NCBI GenBank assembly: GCA_001936135.1 | Contig: CP012816.1 | Location: 1,119,501 to 1,183,500, forward strand | From: Saccharomycopsis fibuligera x Saccharomycopsis cf. fibuligera | Lineage: Eukaryota; Ascomycota; Saccharomycetes; Ascoideales; Saccharomycopsidaceae | Direction of reading: 5' to 3' | Length of the DNA stretch: 64,000 nt | Shown here: positions 1 to 9,947 of the stretch, in pieces | Numbering within the stretch: the first letter of the stretch is position 1 | How the letters are laid out: each line of letters starts with the position of its first letter | The notes under the pieces: model-generated | Told to the model about the DNA's origin: nothing | Database searches by the model: none | Seen by the model: the letters and a program-made list of their open reading frames with translations, nothing else | Translations under genes and position numbers: made by a program

Positions 1-282
1 AATGAAAATACTGAAGATCAAAGAGCAGAGAATTTTCAATTTGCAAACAAGTTTCTACATATTACCATTGGTACTATCTCTAAAAATGTGAAGCCGGTTT
101 ACTCAAATGAGTTGTTAAATTATGCAGAGGCATATATTTCAGAATCAGCTGATGTTAAAGAAGTCAAAGAAACTAGAAAAGATGGGGTTTTTGAAAATAA
201 TATCCACGTGTTGAGTTGGGACAACGAGGAAGGGGTTGATGCTGTATATTTGGAGAATTTACCTTTGGTGGCATATCGTTGA
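1..282 (+). CDS. TRL1: tRNA ligase, C-terminal fragment (probable)
   Basis: The reading frame is open from the first base of the window and ends at a TGA, so this is the 3' end of a gene that starts upstream; 93 codons are visible. The segment HITIGT followed by a VKPVYSN stretch resembles the second HxT motif of the cyclic-phosphodiesterase domain at the C-terminus of fungal tRNA ligases. Those enzymes join tRNA exons after intron removal and splice HAC1 mRNA. I see only the last part of the domain; the kinase and ligase domains lie outside. The call rests on the short motif and its distance from the stop. Another 2H-phosphoesterase protein is possible. Confidence 0.5.
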   Translation, partial: NENTEDQRAENFQFANKFLHITIGTISKNVKPVYSNELLNYAEAYISESADVKEVKETRKDGVFENNIHVLSWDNEEGVDAVYLENLPLVAYR

Positions 283-700
283 TTTGATAAATTAAAATGA
301 ATACAAACTATAGGAAAATATTATAGAATGCATATTAATAAATAAATATTCTCAGAACAATTTAATGTAACTGTATTATGCAAGTTCAGCAACTTTGAAG
401 ATAATGTTATTTCGAGTATAGCTAGGAATAAGCACCACCAGCTTTGTATGCGTTCACTAAATCATATGTTCTTGCTAACTTATGCTATGTTATTTTATAC
501 AGAAAGCTCAGCCAAACTAATCATAGTAGTTCGTGATTTAATCTACGTAATAAAAGGATGAAATAAAGCTTGAAACTACATATATTATTATTTTGGACGA
601 AAGAAAAAACTCTAAAGAAAGCCTATGTTACATCATGCATTTATAAAAGAATTATAAGAGTGCCTACCCCACAATATTTTCCAACTTCAAAACTCTGATC
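283..700. other. Convergent 3' intergenic region
   Basis: AT-rich spacer between the stop codons of the left-edge gene (+) and SEC10 (-). It should contain both 3' UTRs and poly(A) sites. I see no open frame or RNA gene. Confidence 0.6.
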
Positions 701-3661
701 TCAAATAAAACTACCAAATTTATTTAAAAAACTCGAATTGTAATCTGACCGTTTTCCAATATATTGCTGAATAACATCTGGATTCAAATTTATCAATTGT
801 CCCTCTTTGATCAAACTATTAATGTAGTTTGGCTGCACCGTGAACAAATTAGCCAATTCTCTCAATATGGAAAACTTCTCTGATAATTCATCAATTTTCC
901 ACGAATCCACTAAGCTTTGATAACTGATGATGTCCTTAGTGAGGATGATGCCGCCAATTTCGTTGATTTGAAACTTTTTGAAATGACTCACAAGCAAGCT
1001 CAACAAGTTGATACCTATTTCTGCCATAAAGTTTTTCAAGTTTAGGCCAGTGAGCAAATGCTTAGGGACTAGCTGATCAGCGTACAAGTTGTTCAAGAAT
1101 TTGATAATGTCTTGACATGTCTCAGTGTCTTCGTTATTAAACTCACTGCGCATTAGATCGTCATCATTGCCATTAAAATTACTATTAATATTGTCAAAGG
1201 CAGAGGTCCCCATATTGCTAAATTTTTTATTCGTTACGTAAAAATCTTTTTTCTTTTGTTTATCCAAATATATCTGAATTTTGTTCAATACCACCTCTAC
1301 CGAGTCTCTCAAAATGATGTTTAGCGATAATTCACATGTTGTCAAGTATCCATTTGTCAAATTAATGATTTTCTTTTTAATGGACGAGCTATTTATGGAC
1401 AAAGGCAAAATAATCAATTTGATGAAATCAGTAAGTAATTTCAAGATTCGGTTGGCCTTATTGACAATTCGCAAATAATTGAAATTCAACAATTCATTCT
1501 TTTTGAAATCTAGATGTATCAATCGATAATATGACAATTCAAGCCCAAATTCCAAGTATCCACCTACCCCGAATATTAAAATTCTTAAGATTTCCAAAGC
1601 GTACTCTGGTATATTTAATGGCTTCAAGTCAGATATTCTCGAAAGCGATTCAACGGAGTTCTGAATCATGAAATCAATTTTAGCAAATTTGATATCATTG
1701 TCCCCCGGTAGGTCGCCATTATTACCCACGCCACCGTCGAGGTCAGCTTCATCACCAATACCGCCACCGAGATCATCGCTATAATCGCTTTCATCTCTCA
1801 TTTCACTGAATATACCATTCATTTGGTCAAGTTTTGGCGATAATAGCAACGAATCATTTAAACTTGAAAACTTGGATGAATTTGATGATGTTCGTTCAAG
1901 TTTTGACTTCATGTAGCTTCGCAACTGAATCAACTTGTTCTTCTCAAGCAAATTGTGACCTGACTTGGAGCCACTCGCAGCACCAGCACCAACAATGCCA
2001 GTAAAATTAGTCGATGAGCTCAAATTTGGCGACGATAGCGGTGATAATAACAACTGCGACTCTTTGATCGAATCAGTAGTAGTTAATCTGACAGCTAATG
2101 CTTTATCTTTGAAGATTCGAGCATGTTTTTGTTCAAAGTTAGAATTTATCTTGGTGTATATTTCTTCAAGAGATTTTTTTTCTTTTTCAATATAATTCTT
2201 CTCCGTTAGTGATTGTGCAAACAATTCGTTAAAGCTGGTGTCTATTAAATAGTTCAAATCTTCAGCAATATTTTTGCTGCTGTTAGTACCGTTAGAGTCT
2301 CCACTGCTGTCGTTTAGCACATCTGTTGAAGATCCTGCTGGTCTCCTGATTAAGGAGTCTTCAAGATATACCTTGGAATGATTATCCGTAAAGTACTCCT
2401 TGATATCATTAGTGAAGTTTGTAGTTATGACGTACAACAAATGCAATAATCTGACATAAGACAAGTTATTTAAAGATTGTGCATAATTGAGCAAATTGAC
2501 AATAATGTTGTTCAATTTCTTTTGGAAAATTTTTTTAAGAAACATATCGAAAATTTTTAAGAAAAAAAGCTTAGATTTGTTGAAAATTATCTTTAAAAGA
2601 TTGAATTGGTTAACAATCAAGTTTTTAAACTTGTCAAATAAGCTTTCCAATTCTGGCAATTTACCAGTAAGTTGCTCATAATTATAATGAATCACTGGGT
2701 CAGACAACGTTTTCCAGAATTGGTGATTCTCATTCAAGAATTCATTACTATTGACCAAGTAATCTTCTTCTGGTGAAGCGACATTTAAAAATTCGATCTT
2801 ATCCAAATAAGTTTCAAATATTTCAGTGGAATTCTCATTAAAATCAATCAAAATATCAAAGCATTCCTTCATTTTGAGCAAGTTTTCCTTCTGGTAAGCT
2901 TTGTTAAAATCTTTAACTAAATTGTTTTCAAAATCTTGAGAAAACTTTAGTATTTCTTGATATACTTTTTCAAAATGTTGCTTTTTAGTCAATATGCTTT
3001 TATTGTTGTTGCTTGACAGCACAATGGAAGTTTCATTCCCATCATTTTTGTCATTAGCTAATTTTTTAGCCAACTGAAGCAACTTGCTAATATATTTGCC
3101 ACAGTTTTTTTTATCCGCTGATTTTTTCGAATGTTGCAAATCCACCAATAATTTAGACTGATTATACTTGTAAAACTCATTATAACACTTGGTTAAAAAA
3201 ATAATCTCCATATTTTTTTCTTTAAGATTTGTAGCAATTTGCAACTTTTCACCTAATGGATTGATAATTGATCCGACATCAGAAATTATCTCTTCTAGTC
3301 CATTGAATTTACCGTTTATTGTTTGGATGTGGTTTGACAAATTAATGATTTTTTTCGAGTGATACAATTCATACTCAATGACATCGGTTTCTAAACTTGT
3401 CACCTCATCTTGATTTTTCTTTTTCAATGATTTCAATTCTGTTAACACAGATTCAAAAGTTCTAATGAATGGCTTAGGGTCCAATTGTTCCAAATTATCA
3501 TCATTTTGGTTTTGGCGGTTTTTGTTAATGACTGAGTCATTTAATGAAATCTCATGCTCTTTGGAAATCTCCTCAATGAAATCTGCTACAGTTAAATCTT
3601 CCAAGAAATTCTCCGAGTGAAGAATTTTGCGGGTCCTGCTGTCAAGTTCATACAAATTCAT
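701..3661 (-). CDS. SEC10: Exocyst complex subunit Sec10
   Basis: A 986-residue single-exon protein. Sec10 is one of eight exocyst subunits that tether secretory vesicles to the plasma membrane at sites of polarised growth, and it pairs with Sec15. Recognition rests on the N-terminal segment around residues 60-80 (KPFIRTFESVLTELKSL), the predicted coiled coil that follows, and the long helical, Leu/Ile/Asn-rich body with no enzymatic motif. Asn/Ser/Gly/Asp-rich linkers near residues 450-480 and 560-660 look like species-specific insertions; without them the length is close to the usual 850-900 residues. The ATG at 3661 starts a well-conserved N-terminus. It lies head-to-tail with LSC1 but about 0.9 kb away, so there is no sign of co-transcription. 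Confidence 0.85.
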   Translation of the reverse strand: MNLYELDSRTRKILHSENFLEDLTVADFIEEISKEHEISLNDSVINKNRQNQNDDNLEQLDPKPFIRTFESVLTELKSLKKKNQDEVTSLETDVIEYELYHSKKIINLSNHIQTINGKFNGLEEIISDVGSIINPLGEKLQIATNLKEKNMEIIFLTKCYNEFYKYNQSKLLVDLQHSKKSADKKNCGKYISKLLQLAKKLANDKNDGNETSIVLSSNNNKSILTKKQHFEKVYQEILKFSQDFENNLVKDFNKAYQKENLLKMKECFDILIDFNENSTEIFETYLDKIEFLNVASPEEDYLVNSNEFLNENHQFWKTLSDPVIHYNYEQLTGKLPELESLFDKFKNLIVNQFNLLKIIFNKSKLFFLKIFDMFLKKIFQKKLNNIIVNLLNYAQSLNNLSYVRLLHLLYVITTNFTNDIKEYFTDNHSKVYLEDSLIRRPAGSSTDVLNDSSGDSNGTNSSKNIAEDLNYLIDTSFNELFAQSLTEKNYIEKEKKSLEEIYTKINSNFEQKHARIFKDKALAVRLTTTDSIKESQLLLSPLSSPNLSSSTNFTGIVGAGAASGSKSGHNLLEKNKLIQLRSYMKSKLERTSSNSSKFSSLNDSLLLSPKLDQMNGIFSEMRDESDYSDDLGGGIGDEADLDGGVGNNGDLPGDNDIKFAKIDFMIQNSVESLSRISDLKPLNIPEYALEILRILIFGVGGYLEFGLELSYYRLIHLDFKKNELLNFNYLRIVNKANRILKLLTDFIKLIILPLSINSSSIKKKIINLTNGYLTTCELSLNIILRDSVEVVLNKIQIYLDKQKKKDFYVTNKKFSNMGTSAFDNINSNFNGNDDDLMRSEFNNEDTETCQDIIKFLNNLYADQLVPKHLLTGLNLKNFMAEIGINLLSLLVSHFKKFQINEIGGIILTKDIISYQSLVDSWKIDELSEKFSILRELANLFTVQPNYINSLIKEGQLINLNPDVIQQYIGKRSDYNSSFLNKFGSFI

Positions 3662-4575
3662 GACTGCAACAGATCATCTATGCTGGGTGTGGTCTGGCGT
3701 AGCGTACTGTTCTGTTTGATGGCGGTGGGCAGTTCAGCTACATAATCGATGATGACTTGCTGGTAAAGTAAAGCTAAGACAGAATCTGGAAAACATTGAT
3801 CTGGCAGTCTGTACCAGGGCTACATAACCATAAGTAAACTGCCTGAAAGCTCTAGACGGCTAACAGTTTGTAGTTGATAGTCTTTGAGTAAGTTGGCACT
3901 TTTTTTAGTATTAATCTCAAAAAAACTTTTTGATACTATTCAAGTTTTACCACTTTCATTAGCTTTGAAATAATCTTTAGGTCTCTGGTCTCCTGTAAAA
4001 ATTACGTGCACGCAATGCGCGGACGACAGGCTACTCTGTTTGCCGATAATATTAAAGATTGATGCGGACATATTTCAAATAAAAAAATAGAAAACAAATA
4101 AAAAGGTAGAATTATTCACTCTCATAATGTTGTGAAAGCAAGTCATATTGCTAAGAGTTACCATACTCCAAATTTAAATCGTTCTACTAATTGAGTTATA
4201 TATAAAACCAAAAACAAAAACGAAAACAAAAGGCAAAAAAATGTTGCATACTGAATACTCAGAAGCGCAGCGCGCTGCAGTAACATTTACTCAAGTTCTT
4301 ATCATTATAATACTGAGCTTGAAGCCTTCTGATACCAATGTAGGCTATTTATACATTTGCAAAAAGATATCAACCACCAGAGAGTAATAAAAGACAAATA
4401 CGGCCAATAACATTTATTACAAAAACACCTTTTCTAGTTTTTAAGAATATTATTTATCATTACTTATATCGTAACTTCTATTTGAATTGCCAAAAAAAAA
4501 CAACATTTCACCAAACATGATTACCTTCAAATCAATTCATTCGTCTCCTCCATTATTAATATTGTCCAAAGAAGC
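3662..4575. other. SEC10 promoter and LSC1 3' region
   Basis: A 0.9 kb gap between two minus-strand genes. It holds A-rich tracts near 4080-4110 and 4200-4240 (runs of AAAAAC type). I see no open frame, tRNA or repeat. Confidence 0.5.
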
Positions 4576-5565
4576 TTAGTTTTTCAATAAACCTTTGTTG
4601 ATGAATTCTTGGTACAAAGAAGCACCCAATCTAGCAGGTGATTTTTCAACCACAACACCAGCGCTTTGTAGAGCAGAAATTTTAGATTTAGCATCACCTT
4701 TACCACCAGCAATAATAGCACCAGCATGGCCCATTCTTCTACCAGGAGGAGCAGTAAGACCAGCAATAAAAGACACCACTGGTTTAGGAACGTCTCTAGT
4801 CAAGTTGTATTGTTTCAAAAATTCAGCAGCATCTTCTTCTTGAGAACCACCAATTTCACCAATCAAAATGATACCTTCGGTTTCAGGATCATTCAAGTAT
4901 AAAGTCAAAGCATCAATAAAGTTGGTGCCTGGGAATGGATCACCACCCATACCAATGACAAGAGATTGACCCAAACCAACTTTAGTGGTTTGATCAACGG
5001 CTTCATAAGTTAAAGTACCAGATCTAGAAACCACGCCGACTTTACCTTTTTTGTGGATATGAGAAGGCATAATACCAATCTTACATTGTTCCGGAGCAAT
5101 CAAACCAGGACAGTTTGGACCCACCAATCTGGTTTTGGATTGAGTTTTCAAAATGTCTTGGACTCTCAACATATCATGTTGAGGGATACCTTCAGTAATA
5201 CAAACAACCAATGGGATTTCAGCGGCAACGGCTTCTTCAATAGCAGAAGCAGCAATGGTTGGAGGAACAAAGATCCCTGAAGCAGTAGCACCGGTTTCTT
5301 TGACAGCATCAGCGACTGTGGCGAAAACTGGTTTTCCCAAGTGGGATGAACCAGCCTTTTTTGGGTTAGTACCACCAACGATCTTGGTACCATAGTCCAA
5401 TGCCTGTTGAGCGTGGAAAGTGGCTTGTTTACCAGTGAAACCTTGGAAGATGACTTTGGTGTCAGCGTTGACCTTAAGGTTTGGGATGGTTTGGGCGTAA
5501 TCCTTGGCAATGGCAGCAGAAGAGAAGTTTCTTCTGGCAGCGGTTTTGATTGATTGTCTGAACAT
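4576..5565 (-). CDS. LSC1: Succinyl-CoA ligase alpha subunit, mitochondrial
   Basis: A 329-residue protein, the usual family length. It forms a heterodimer with Lsc2 in the mitochondrial matrix and converts succinyl-CoA to succinate with formation of a nucleoside triphosphate in the TCA cycle. The first ~20 residues (Arg/Ser/Ala-rich, no acidic residue) form a typical matrix targeting sequence. A Rossmann CoA-binding region follows ([16 protein letters not shown], about residues 40-55), then the RLVGPNCPG segment (about 147-155). The C-terminal GHAGAII segment carries the His that is phosphorylated in this family. Codon use is strongly biased (TTG for Leu, AGA for Arg, GGT for Gly), as in highly expressed yeast genes. 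Confidence 0.95.
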   Translation of the reverse strand: MFRQSIKTAARRNFSSAAIAKDYAQTIPNLKVNADTKVIFQGFTGKQATFHAQQALDYGTKIVGGTNPKKAGSSHLGKPVFATVADAVKETGATASGIFVPPTIAASAIEEAVAAEIPLVVCITEGIPQHDMLRVQDILKTQSKTRLVGPNCPGLIAPEQCKIGIMPSHIHKKGKVGVVSRSGTLTYEAVDQTTKVGLGQSLVIGMGGDPFPGTNFIDALTLYLNDPETEGIILIGEIGGSQEEDAAEFLKQYNLTRDVPKPVVSFIAGLTAPPGRRMGHAGAIIAGGKGDAKSKISALQSAGVVVEKSPARLGASLYQEFINKGLLKN

Positions 5566-6304
5566 TGTGGAGAAGAAGGTGGTAGATAAGTGTGCGTTTT
5601 TTCAAAAAATGTATCGACTAAAGGGCGGTATGATGCTGAAGAGGAAAGAACAGGAAATATGAGCAGATCAAGAGTGGTGGCAGTATAGGATACAATGGGA
5701 AGGGGGAGGTAGGATGGGATAGACAGTCTGGCAGTATTCCCCAGAAAGTGAGATCTCCTTAGAGCCTCAGTGAGCGACGGTGCGCGCGTGTGTGTCCACC
5801 AACGGCAGCCGCCGTGTTTGCATCCGTGTTTGCCTCGTCCATCACCAGATTGTCCTCAGCGCATATGTGCCCTGTCCTTGGCTACAGCCTGGCGTTGCCC
5901 GCTCTTCTATGTCTCCGCCATTCTCCGGATTCCGGCCTCTTCCGCGGTCCACTGCTATTGACTCAGCTCTAACTCAGCTAATCTAGTAGGAATGAGTCTG
6001 CGGGCGTCATCCTGGCGTCGATTGTTCTCCGGGAGACTATTACAGTCGCTGTATGTAACATAAACTATCTCTACACTGCAGTATTCATTTGTAAGAGTAG
6101 TTATTTTTCAACATGCGGCCCCGTTTGAACCTATCACCAGTATCAGGGTAGACATACACTTAACGTTTGTCAAAGCAGCAGGCTGCATGGTATGCTTACT
6201 TAAAAAGAGCTTGATCTGCTATTGTCTTTGTATTTTGGAGTGGTATTGCTTTTGTCAAGAGGGTTTTGGCGATAACATCTGCAACTGATAAAAAATACAA
6301 AAAG
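5566..6304. other. LSC1 upstream region with a GC-rich segment
   Basis: A 0.74 kb promoter region of LSC1. From about 5760 to 5960 it becomes clearly richer in G+C than the flanks, with CGCGCG and CCGCCG words, and is open in several frames on the + strand (about 60 codons each). The overlapping frames show no recognisable protein and are best explained by lack of AT-rich stop codons. Confidence 0.45.
6299..6303 (-). terminator. Pol III terminator of tRNA-Asn
   Basis: Five A residues on the + strand give a TTTTT run on the minus strand two bases after the tRNA 3' end, the usual RNA polymerase III stop. Confidence 0.7.
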
Positions 6305-6378
6305 CGACCTCGGTGAGGGTCGAACTCACGATCTTGCGATTAACAGTCGCACGCCTTAACCAACTTGGCCACGAAGTC
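6305..6378 (-). tRNA. tRNA-Asn (anticodon GUU)
   Basis: A 74-nt cloverleaf can be folded on the minus strand. The acceptor stem GACTTCG/CGAGGTC pairs with one G-U and the discriminator is G. The D arm is GGCCAAGTTGGTTAAGGC. The anticodon stem TGCGA/TCGCA encloses the loop CTGTTAA, giving anticodon GTT. The T arm is GTGAGTTCGACCCTCAC. There is no intron. The sequence is nearly the same as the cytoplasmic tRNA-Asn of other yeasts. The tRNA sits about 0.3 kb upstream of CWC22 and is transcribed away from it. Confidence 0.97.
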
Positions 6379-6671
6379 TCCAATTTAGAGTGTTTTTTAC
6401 GAAGATTAACATGTTAAACGCGAAACCGGAATAATTGGCCGGGTCACTCTATAACATGCATGGCGAAGCACTTAAAAGATAAAAAAAATAAAAATAAAAA
6501 TACACATAAAAATAAAAAAATATAAACTTGCATAAAGATAATCTTGAGTGATGAGATGCGAACGATGCTTGACTTGCTGATTGATCTCAAATCGTGTCAC
6601 TTTTATCATCATCACCAAGCTTTCTAAAAGCCATTTTGGCTAAAAATAAAAACCCAAAATAGATTGCAATA

Positions 6672-9227
6672 ATGTCCGGAGGCAAATATATCCCACCAGC
6701 CAAATTACGGGCCCTTAAAGAGCAACAACAAAAAAACGAAAATAATGATTCTGCTTCCATAGAAAACCAAAAGGAAGAATGGCTCCAATTGAAGAAAAAA
6801 ATCAATGGGCTAGTAAACAAAGTTTCTTCTTCCAACATTCAATCAATAGTGCTAAGTTTATTTAAACTCAATTTACGTCGCGCCAGAGGAATCTTGGTAA
6901 AGATTCTAATCACCAATCAAGCTCAATCATGGCCATATACTGCAGTTTACTCGTCGCTTGTCTCAGTCCTAAATTCCAAGATACCCATGGTGGGAAAATT
7001 GCTAGTGACACGCTTGGTGTTGAATTTCCGCAAATATTACAAAAGAAATGATAAGCATGGGCTTGATAGTACGTTGATTTTCCTTGCTAGTTTGATGAAT
7101 TTCAGAGTTGTTCATGAAGTATTAATTTTTCAGATATTGCTACTTTTTTTGAATGATAACACGCTATCCAATGACTCAATCGAATTAGCAGTGGTATTGC
7201 TCAAACATACGGGGAATTTTTTAACTGTATATAATACCAATGTCTTGGATAAACTTTTTGAAAAACTACGAGAAGTGTTGATCAATTATAAGCCATTAAC
7301 CAAGAAGAACCAATATGCGATTGAAGAATTATTCAAGGTTAAAGCTAAGGGCTTCGATGAATTCCCAATGATTCCCGAAGAAGAACTGTTAGATTTGGTG
7401 GAGAGTGATGATATAATTACTCATATGATTGAATTGGATGCTAAGGATTTGAAAGCAGAGAATAACTTGAACGTGTTCAAGTTTGACGAAAAGTATCTTG
7501 AGAATGAGCAAAGTTATAATGAGTTGAAAAGAGAGATTTTGGGTGACGAGGAAGATGAAATGGAGGACAATCTCGAAGATGATGCAATAGAGGGTCATTT
7601 TGAAAACAGCGAAAATCTTGAAACCGAGAACAATGATGCAGAAATAGCTCAAACCAGCAATAACAATAAAAACAATGATATAACTGACTTAACAGAAACA
7701 AATTTAATCAACTTCCAAAAAACAGTATACTTGACCATAATGTCAGCAATGAGTTCCGATGAAGCAGTCCATAAGCTCATAAAACTCGATATCCCTGGCC
7801 TTTCGAACAACAATAACGCCAACAATACAGAAAACAACAAATTTCAAGAAAAGTTAGTAGACATCATCATAAAATCCTCATCCCTTGAGAAATCTTTCTC
7901 CAAATACCATGCCATAATAGGCTCCAAGTTATGCTCAATTTCCCGTACCTGGCATCAGTCCTTCGTCAACCTATTCACCACCTACTACGAAACATGCCAT
8001 CTTTTTAAAGCTAATCAGCTTCGTAACGTGGCAAAATTTTGGGGGTACCAGTTAGCCTCGGACGTTTTATCTTTTGAAATTTTTGAAGATGCAAAAGTAC
8101 AACTTACAGAAGAAGCCACAAATTCATCACAGCGGATAATGTTGAAGATTATGTTTGAAACTATGGTTGAAAATTTGGGGTTGAATAAAGTCAAGGAAAT
8201 GCTTCAGGATGACGATGTAATAATGAAGCAATTGAGGGAAGTTTTCCCAAACAGCAAGATCGAATTGGAACTTGATAGAGATGGCAATGCAGATATCAGC
8301 GATAGTTCACCATTTGCGGAAAGATTACGCTTTAGCATCAATTATTTCACTGCTATTGGATTAGGTGCCTTAACTGAAGACATGAGAAGTGATTTAGCTC
8401 AATTACCGCACAAGACGGAAGAAGAGAAACTTGCTGAATTAGAAAGGCAAAAAGAAGATGATTATTATGACGAAATGGAAAGAAGGGGAAGACCTAGGGA
8501 AAGAAGAAGCTCAAGAAGTTCAGCAAGAAGCTATTCTGGCAGTTATTCTAGATCAAGAAGCTACTCAAGGTCTCCAAGATCAAGAAGCTACTCAAGATCT
8601 CCAAGATCAAGAAGCTACTCAAGATCTCCAAGATCAAGAAGCTACTCAAGATCTCCAAGATCAAGAAGCTACTCAAGATCTCCAAGATCAAGAAGCTACT
8701 CAAGATCTCCAAGATCAAGAAGCTACTCAAGATCTCTAAGATCAAGAAGCTACTCAAGATCTCCAAGATCAAGAAGCTACTCAAGATCTCCAAGATCAAG
8801 AAGCTACTCAAGGTCTCCAAGATCAAGAAGCTACTCAAGATCTCCAAGATCAAGAAGCTACTCAAGGTCTCCAAGATCAAGAAGCTACTCAAGATCTCCA
8901 AGATCAAGAAGCTACTCAAGATCTCCAAGAAGCCACTCAAGATCGCGCAGCGCATCTCCAAGACTATCAGGGTCAAACAGCAACTTTGGTTCAACTTACA
9001 AGAGTTACAAAACTAATGAATTAGATGAAAAAAATGGAAGAGACGAAAGAAGAGGAATAGCTCATCTGGAACCGCAGCAACAACAGCAACAACAAGGACA
9101 ACGACGTCGCCGAGCTCATCAGTTAGATAATGATCCTCTTGGTGACACAAAAGACTCAGACACAGAGTTAGACAAGCATAGCCGCAATCAAAATTCAGAC
9201 CAGAATTATAAACGAGCAAGATACTAG
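6672..9227 (+). CDS. CWC22: Pre-mRNA-splicing factor Cwc22
   Basis: An 851-residue spliceosome-associated protein; in other yeasts it is required for the first splicing step and helps recruit Prp2. The start GGKYIPPAKLRAL is typical. A MIF4G domain spans about residues 30-230 (LNLRRARGILVKILI, then VGKLLVTRLVLNFRKYY). An acidic linker (about 285-340) leads to an MA3 domain around residues 345-470. The tail from about residue 605 is Arg/Ser-rich: roughly 14 near-identical copies of a nine-residue unit with core SYSRSP (about 8550-8940 in DNA). A Gln-rich patch and a basic C-terminus follow. The RS array makes this protein longer than most yeast homologues and closer in layout to metazoan CWC22. 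An in-frame CTG at 7386-7388 would be Ser in CTG-clade code. Confidence 0.92.
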   Translation: MSGGKYIPPAKLRALKEQQQKNENNDSASIENQKEEWLQLKKKINGLVNKVSSSNIQSIVLSLFKLNLRRARGILVKILITNQAQSWPYTAVYSSLVSVLNSKIPMVGKLLVTRLVLNFRKYYKRNDKHGLDSTLIFLASLMNFRVVHEVLIFQILLLFLNDNTLSNDSIELAVVLLKHTGNFLTVYNTNVLDKLFEKLREVLINYKPLTKKNQYAIEELFKVKAKGFDEFPMIPEEELLDLVESDDIITHMIELDAKDLKAENNLNVFKFDEKYLENEQSYNELKREILGDEEDEMEDNLEDDAIEGHFENSENLETENNDAEIAQTSNNNKNNDITDLTETNLINFQKTVYLTIMSAMSSDEAVHKLIKLDIPGLSNNNNANNTENNKFQEKLVDIIIKSSSLEKSFSKYHAIIGSKLCSISRTWHQSFVNLFTTYYETCHLFKANQLRNVAKFWGYQLASDVLSFEIFEDAKVQLTEEATNSSQRIMLKIMFETMVENLGLNKVKEMLQDDDVIMKQLREVFPNSKIELELDRDGNADISDSSPFAERLRFSINYFTAIGLGALTEDMRSDLAQLPHKTEEEKLAELERQKEDDYYDEMERRGRPRERRSSRSSARSYSGSYSRSRSYSRSPRSRSYSRSPRSRSYSRSPRSRSYSRSPRSRSYSRSPRSRSYSRSPRSRSYSRSLRSRSYSRSPRSRSYSRSPRSRSYSRSPRSRSYSRSPRSRSYSRSPRSRSYSRSPRSRSYSRSPRSHSRSRSASPRLSGSNSNFGSTYKSYKTNELDEKNGRDERRGIAHLEPQQQQQQQGQRRRRAHQLDNDPLGDTKDSDTELDKHSRNQNSDQNYKRARY
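8550..8940 (+). repeat. 27-bp tandem repeat encoding an RS domain
   Basis: About 14 head-to-tail copies of a 27-bp unit (core AGATCAAGAAGCTACTCAAG), each coding for nine residues with core RSYSRSP. Copies differ mainly at one position (AGATCT versus AGGTCT), and one copy has CTAAGA in place of CCAAGA, giving Leu for Pro. The frame is kept through the array. Near-identity at the DNA level points to recent expansion and likely length polymorphism. Confidence 0.9.
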
Positions 9228-9947
9228 ATGCTAGGTTTATATGCCTGGTTTAGTGGTAGATATGGATAGAAAATTACAAATCACAAATTCTAAACTGCAA
9301 ATAACGTGCTTGTGTTTACTGTTAGTAATACACAACAAATAACAAATAGATCATGTGAGATTATAAATTGGATCACTTAAATAAAATAGCTTTTCATTTG
9401 TATGTGCTTGTGAGGCATAGGTAAAGAATATTTATACATCGTCATAAAGGCCAAACTTGAAGGAAACTTTGGGAAAAAATTTCCCTATTTCACTATCCCT
9501 TTTTGCAACTTCCTTTTTTTTTTCTACTAAAATCAAGATCAATTTGTATCAATTTTTATATTAAGCCACTCAAAAGTGTACCCACTTAATTACTGTACTA
9601 TTGTAGTAGGTGTAACAATTAAGGAAAAATGTAAAGATATCATCATAGTTTTTTTGAAAAAAAAAAAATTAAAAAGAGACAACTGTAAAACAAGATATTA
9701 AAATTGGTAAATGCAAGAAGATATCAAATGTGAAAAATGTGAAAAAAATATGTAAACGATAAAAACAACAGAACCGAAAAAGTGTAAACCGATTAACTCA
9801 ACATGTAGCATGAAAAAAAGTAAGCTAAGGAGAGAAAAAGAAACGAAAATAGAAAAAAAAAAGAACCTTCATGAAAAAAAGGCTCAAGCAGTTAAACGAG
9901 TAAGAGGGATAGAAAGACAGACAGAGAGAGAGAGAGAGAGAGAGAAA
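9228..9947. other. Convergent 3' intergenic region
   Basis: A-rich 0.7 kb gap between the stops of CWC22 (+) and the EF-hand gene (-). There are many AAAAA tracts between 9640 and 9870, and a (GA)n run at 9923-9945 directly abuts the 3' end of the EF-hand gene. No gene is seen. Confidence 0.6.

Noticed and set aside
5770-5986. Three overlapping 60-68 codon frames upstream of LSC1
   Set aside because: All three + strand frames are open together with Cys/Pro/Ser-rich content, a composition effect rather than a gene.
8548-8994. Minus-strand 148-codon frame across the CWC22 repeat
   Set aside because: It is the complement of the RS repeat and encodes only repeated Leu/Ser/Ile units; the sense strand is clearly the coding one.
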